A stretch of 26,091 nt of DNA from DTYU01 sp040757355 (GTDB lineage Bacteria > Bacillota > Desulfotomaculia > Desulfotomaculales > Ammonificaceae). The stretch lies in contig JBFLWY010000036.1 of assembly GCA_040757355.1 (NCBI GenBank), positions 1 through 26,091 on the forward strand, given 5' to 3'. Positions 23,486-26,091 of this stretch are shown in pieces (position 1 is the stretch's first letter; every line of letters starts with the position of its first letter). Position numbers and translations under genes: made by a program. The notes below the pieces were generated by a model. The model saw nothing but the letters and a program-made list of their open reading frames with translations, had not been told where the DNA came from and ran no database searches.

Positions 23486-24526
23486 CTACGGAAAAATTCC
23501 CGAAAAATCAAGCCCGGCCGTTTCCGGAAGACCAAACATCAGATTCATATTCTGTACCGCCTGCCCCGAAGCCCCTTTAACCAGGTTGTCAATCGCCCCC
23601 AGGAGAACCGCCCGGCCGGTACGCGCGTCTGCTACTGCACCCAGGTGCACTAGATTTGAACCGGTCACGCTCTTTGTCTGCGGGAATACTCCAGCCGGGA
23701 GCACCCGGATGAAGGGTTCGCCGCTGTAAAAACGCCGGTAAACCTCCAACAGCTCGGCCGTGTCAAGATTGGTTTTCAGGGCCGCGTAAACCGTGGCCAA
23801 GATGCCCCTGGTTTGCGGCACAAGGTGCGGCGTAAAGGAGATACGTACCTTTTCCCCTGCTGCAACAGACAACTCCTGCTCTATCTCCGGGGTGTGCCTG
23901 TGGACCGCAACACCGTAAGCCTGGACGTTTTCGTTCACCTCGGCGTAGTGCGTCCGAAGGTCAAGCTTCCGCCCCGCGCCTGAAACCCCTGACTTCGCGT
24001 CGACAATAATGCTCTCCGGGGCAATGACCCCGGAACGCAGGAGCGGCACCAGCGCCAACAGCGAAGCCGTAGGGTAACAGCCCGGATTGGCAACGATCCT
24101 CGCCCCTTTTATTTGGTCGCGGTAAAGTTCAGGGACGCCGTATACGGCCTCCCGCGCAAGCTCGGGTGCTCCGTGCTCCACCTTGTACCAGGACTCGTAG
24201 ACCTTTACGTCCCGGAAGCGGAAATCCGCCCCCAGGTCGATGAGCTTTTTCCCTCGCTCTATCACCGCTTTAGCCACCGGCACTGCGTGCCCGTGGGGAA
24301 GCGCTGTGAAGACAACGTCGCATTCGGCAGCCATCGCGTCCGCGTCAAGAACAGATAGTACCCGATCCGTAAAGCCGGTGAGGTGCGGGAAAACCGCCGC
24401 CATTTCCTTGCCTTCGTAACTTCTGGAGGTCAAAACCGCCAGTTCCACCTCTGGATGCCGCGCCAAAAGGCGCACCAACTCCGCGCCCGTATACCCGGAT
24501 GCACCGACAATCCCGGCTTTAATCAA
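23486..24526 (-). CDS. argC: N-acetyl-gamma-glutamyl-phosphate reductase ArgC
   Basis: Reduces acetylglutamyl phosphate to the semialdehyde with NADPH. It has 346 residues. The nucleotide-binding motif GIVGASGYTGAELVRLL is at residues 5-21, the catalytic cysteine C150 is in VANPGCYPTA, and HRHTPEIEQEL is the conserved histidine region. The start is TTG at 24526-24524 with AGGTGA five bases upstream, giving MIKAGIVGASGYTG. It is the first gene of the arginine unit, directly after a promoter overlapped by ArgR-like boxes. Confidence 0.97.
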   Translation of the reverse strand: MIKAGIVGASGYTGAELVRLLARHPEVELAVLTSRSYEGKEMAAVFPHLTGFTDRVLSVLDADAMAAECDVVFTALPHGHAVPVAKAVIERGKKLIDLGADFRFRDVKVYESWYKVEHGAPELAREAVYGVPELYRDQIKGARIVANPGCYPTASLLALVPLLRSGVIAPESIIVDAKSGVSGAGRKLDLRTHYAEVNENVQAYGVAVHRHTPEIEQELSVAAGEKVRISFTPHLVPQTRGILATVYAALKTNLDTAELLEVYRRFYSGEPFIRVLPAGVFPQTKSVTGSNLVHLGAVADARTGRAVLLGAIDNLVKGASGQAVQNMNLMFGLPETAGLDFSGIFP

Positions 24527-24552
24527 TTAAATCACCTGCCATAATACCACTA

Positions 24553-24590
24553 ATATCATAATTATACAAAACAATGCATAAAAATACAAT
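24553..24590 (-). promoter_or_regulatory. argC promoter overlapped by tandem ARG boxes
   Basis: On the minus strand -35 TTGTAT (24589-24584), a 17-base spacer and a perfect -10 TATAAT (24566-24561). On the plus strand AATGCATAAAAATACAAT (24573-24590) matches about 15 of 18 positions of the Bacillus-type ArgR/AhrC box as I remember it. A weaker half-matching box, ATATCATAATTATACAAA (24553-24570), lies two bases away, close to the usual tandem spacing. Binding would block both promoter elements, giving arginine-dependent repression. No argR gene is in the window. Confidence 0.8.
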
Positions 24591-24654
24591 AGGGCGGGGG
24601 AAAATATAAGTTCGGTACTCCGCCCTTTCCGAAACAGCGTACGAAGCGGTATCC

Positions 24655-25662
24655 TCAGTGTCTTTCCCAAACCCCACCCACTATCGGGATCGCTTCACCG
24701 CAGGCAGTGCACTTGCCGTCCTTAAGAGCCGCGTTTCTTACCTTGTACCCTTCTCTCCTGACAACCACCGTATGGCAATTCGGACAGTAAGTGCTGCCGG
24801 CTTCGTCGTCCCAAACGTTACCGAGATAGACGAACTTCAGTTTCCGCCTTGCAATCTCACGCGCCCGGTAGAGGCTCTCAACCGGTGTCGGTGGGAGGTC
24901 CATTTCAAAGTTTGGGAAGTAACGGGAAAAATGAAGTGCTATGTTCGGGCTCAGGTCCGCCAGCCAGTTCACCAGGTCTGCAACCTCTTCCTCCGAATCG
25001 TTAAGGCCGGTAACGAGAAGGTTTGTGACCTCGACATGGCATTTTTGGGACGCAAGCTCTACCGTCCGCAAAACAGGCTCCAGCCTTCCGGCGCAGTGCT
25101 TCTTGTAGTAGCCGTCTCTGAACGACTTCACGTCAATATTCATGGCATCGATATAGGGAAGGATCTCCTCGAGTGGTTTTTCATTAATGAATCCGTTGGT
25201 TACCAGCACGTTCTTGAAACCGGCTTCTCTTACCCGGCGTACTGTGTCATAAACGAATTCGTACCAGACAACCGGTTCTGAATAAGTGTACGCAACGCCG
25301 ACACAGCGCCGTCCCTGGGACGCGGTGACCGCCACCACCTGCTCGGGAGTCATATAAACCGCCGGCGGTGAACCGTGGGCGATCTCCCAGTTCTGGCAGA
25401 AACCGCACCGCAGGTTGCAGCCATAGGTACCAAGAGACAGGATTGTATGCGCCGGGTAAAAGTGATACAGCGGCTTCTTTTCCACCGGATCGACGGCCGA
25501 AGATGTGCAGAACCCGTAATTAAGCGCATACAGTTTCCCGCCGCGGTTCTCCTTTACCCTGCAAAAGCCTGTATGCCCCTCTTTGATGGCGCATTGTTTG
25601 GGGCAAAGCCGGCAGAAGACATTATTTTCTTCCTTTTGTTCGTAAAAGAGCGCTTCCCGCAT
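24655..25662 (-). CDS. amrS: AmmeMemoRadiSam-system radical SAM enzyme
   Basis: A radical S-adenosylmethionine protein of 335 residues. The cluster motif is GCNLRCGFC with C82, C86 and C89 (CX3CX2C). An N-terminal cysteine set (C17, C20, C24, C34) resembles that of pyruvate-formate-lyase-activase-like relatives, and a C-terminal zinc-ribbon-like part has C293, C296, C318 and C321. VTNGFINEKPLEEILPYIDA and MNIDVKSF are typical of this subfamily. The neighbouring AMMECR1 gene upstream supports the call; a Memo gene is expected further upstream but is outside the window. I know of no settled substrate. ATG at 25662 is preceded by GGGAGGGG. Confidence 0.93.
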   Translation of the reverse strand: MREALFYEQKEENNVFCRLCPKQCAIKEGHTGFCRVKENRGGKLYALNYGFCTSSAVDPVEKKPLYHFYPAHTILSLGTYGCNLRCGFCQNWEIAHGSPPAVYMTPEQVVAVTASQGRRCVGVAYTYSEPVVWYEFVYDTVRRVREAGFKNVLVTNGFINEKPLEEILPYIDAMNIDVKSFRDGYYKKHCAGRLEPVLRTVELASQKCHVEVTNLLVTGLNDSEEEVADLVNWLADLSPNIALHFSRYFPNFEMDLPPTPVESLYRAREIARRKLKFVYLGNVWDDEAGSTYCPNCHTVVVRREGYKVRNAALKDGKCTACGEAIPIVGGVWERH

Positions 25663-25676
25663 AACCGACCCCTCCC

Positions 25677-25704
25677 AAAAAAAAGCGAAAGCTACTTTCT
25701 TCGC
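25677..25704 (-). terminator. Possible terminator or attenuator between AMMECR1 and amrS
   Basis: On the minus strand GCGAAGAAAGTAGCTTTCGC (25704-25685) can form a small imperfect hairpin closed by GCGAA/TTCGC, followed by eight T (25684-25677). It lies 16 bases after the AMMECR1 stop and directly before the amrS ribosome site, so it may end or only reduce transcription. Confidence 0.6.
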
Positions 25705-25719
25705 TGCGTCTAAGTATTA

Positions 25720-26091
25720 TTATTGGTACCGGGTAACCAAAAACCGCTCTAACTTGACCGTTTCTTCCGGATCAATACCGGCTTTCCGCCGGGCAATTGA
25801 AACCTGTTGTTCCGGCGTATCTATCCCTTCCAGGTCCGGAAGCAAAAGTCCCCTTCTCGATCCCCGGGAAACAATCACCCCGTACCGCTTTGGGTCCAGG
25901 TCGTCAAGCCCGCTGACCGTTTCCGGTTCACCAAGAACATCAACGGTAACGTCAAGATCCGGCACCTCCGCCGGACTCACCGGGTCAAACCGCGAATCGC
26001 GGGTAGCGGCACTGACGGCGTTTTCAACAACCTCCTCCACGATGTTAGCCTGCGTCGGCTCAATCGTTCCGATGCACCCGCGCAAAAGCCC
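25720..26091 (-). CDS. AMMECR1-domain protein (AmmeMemoRadiSam protein A), C-terminal part
   Basis: The 5' part of this gene is beyond the right edge; 123 residues are visible. GLLRGCIGTIEPT at the window edge is the family signature LRGCIG. FDPVSPAEVPDLDVTVDVLG and YGVIVSRGSRRGLLLPDLEG are the following conserved segments; IDTPEQQVSIARRKAGI and ERFLVTRYQ end the domain. Family proteins are about 180-200 residues, or longer when fused to the Memo domain, and the missing part could include such a fusion. It lies 57 bases upstream of amrS on the same strand, the usual partnership. The biochemical role is not established to my knowledge. Confidence 0.92.
   Translation of the reverse strand, partial: GLLRGCIGTIEPTQANIVEEVVENAVSAATRDSRFDPVSPAEVPDLDVTVDVLGEPETVSGLDDLDPKRYGVIVSRGSRRGLLLPDLEGIDTPEQQVSIARRKAGIDPEETVKLERFLVTRYQ

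Overview
This window is almost entirely an amino-acid biosynthesis block. Every supported gene lies on the minus strand, so transcription runs from base 26091 towards base 1. The best guess for the source is a Gram-positive, probably anaerobic Firmicute of the Peptococcaceae type (Pelotomaculum/Desulfotomaculum-like). The grounds are the T-box leader, an ArgR-type operator, strong Shine-Dalgarno sites, frequent TTG/GTG starts and the gene content. This is inference; no marker gene is present. Three 100-N runs and two exact 127-bp duplications flanking two of them show that this is a scaffolded draft assembly.

Layout in order of transcription: (1) 26091-24655, the 3' part of an AMMECR1 gene and its radical-SAM partner amrS. 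(2) 24590-15577, an arginine cluster argC-argJ-argB-argD-argF-argG-argH plus a 71-residue unknown protein. It starts at a sigma-A-like promoter overlapped by tandem ArgR-like boxes and ends at a clear rho-independent terminator. (3) 15496-14380, an isopropylmalate-dehydrogenase-family gene (leuB-like) with its own promoter. (4) 14338-229, a long branched-chain amino-acid cluster opened by a promoter and an isoleucine-type T-box leader: ilvE-ilvD-ilvB-ilvN-ilvC-second ilvB-leuA-leuC-leuD-cimA. (5) 193-1, a promoter and the first 46 codons of glmM.

Together the genes make arginine from glutamate through acetylated intermediates (the first acetylation can be supplied by ArgJ), and valine, leucine and isoleucine from pyruvate. 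CimA with LeuCD and the LeuB-like enzyme would give 2-oxobutyrate from pyruvate and acetyl-CoA, so isoleucine need not come from threonine; no ilvA is present here.

The unusual part is not the enzymes but the spacers. Eight gaps between genes carry degenerate repeats with a period of about seven bases, often arranged as inverted arms. Three hairpin elements share CCCAGCACTCA/TGAGTGCTGGG arms; they precede cimA, ilvN and ilvE, and the last sits exactly where the T-box terminator should be. I found no CRISPR array, transposase, tRNA, rRNA, phage gene or defence system, and I see no wholly new protein system.
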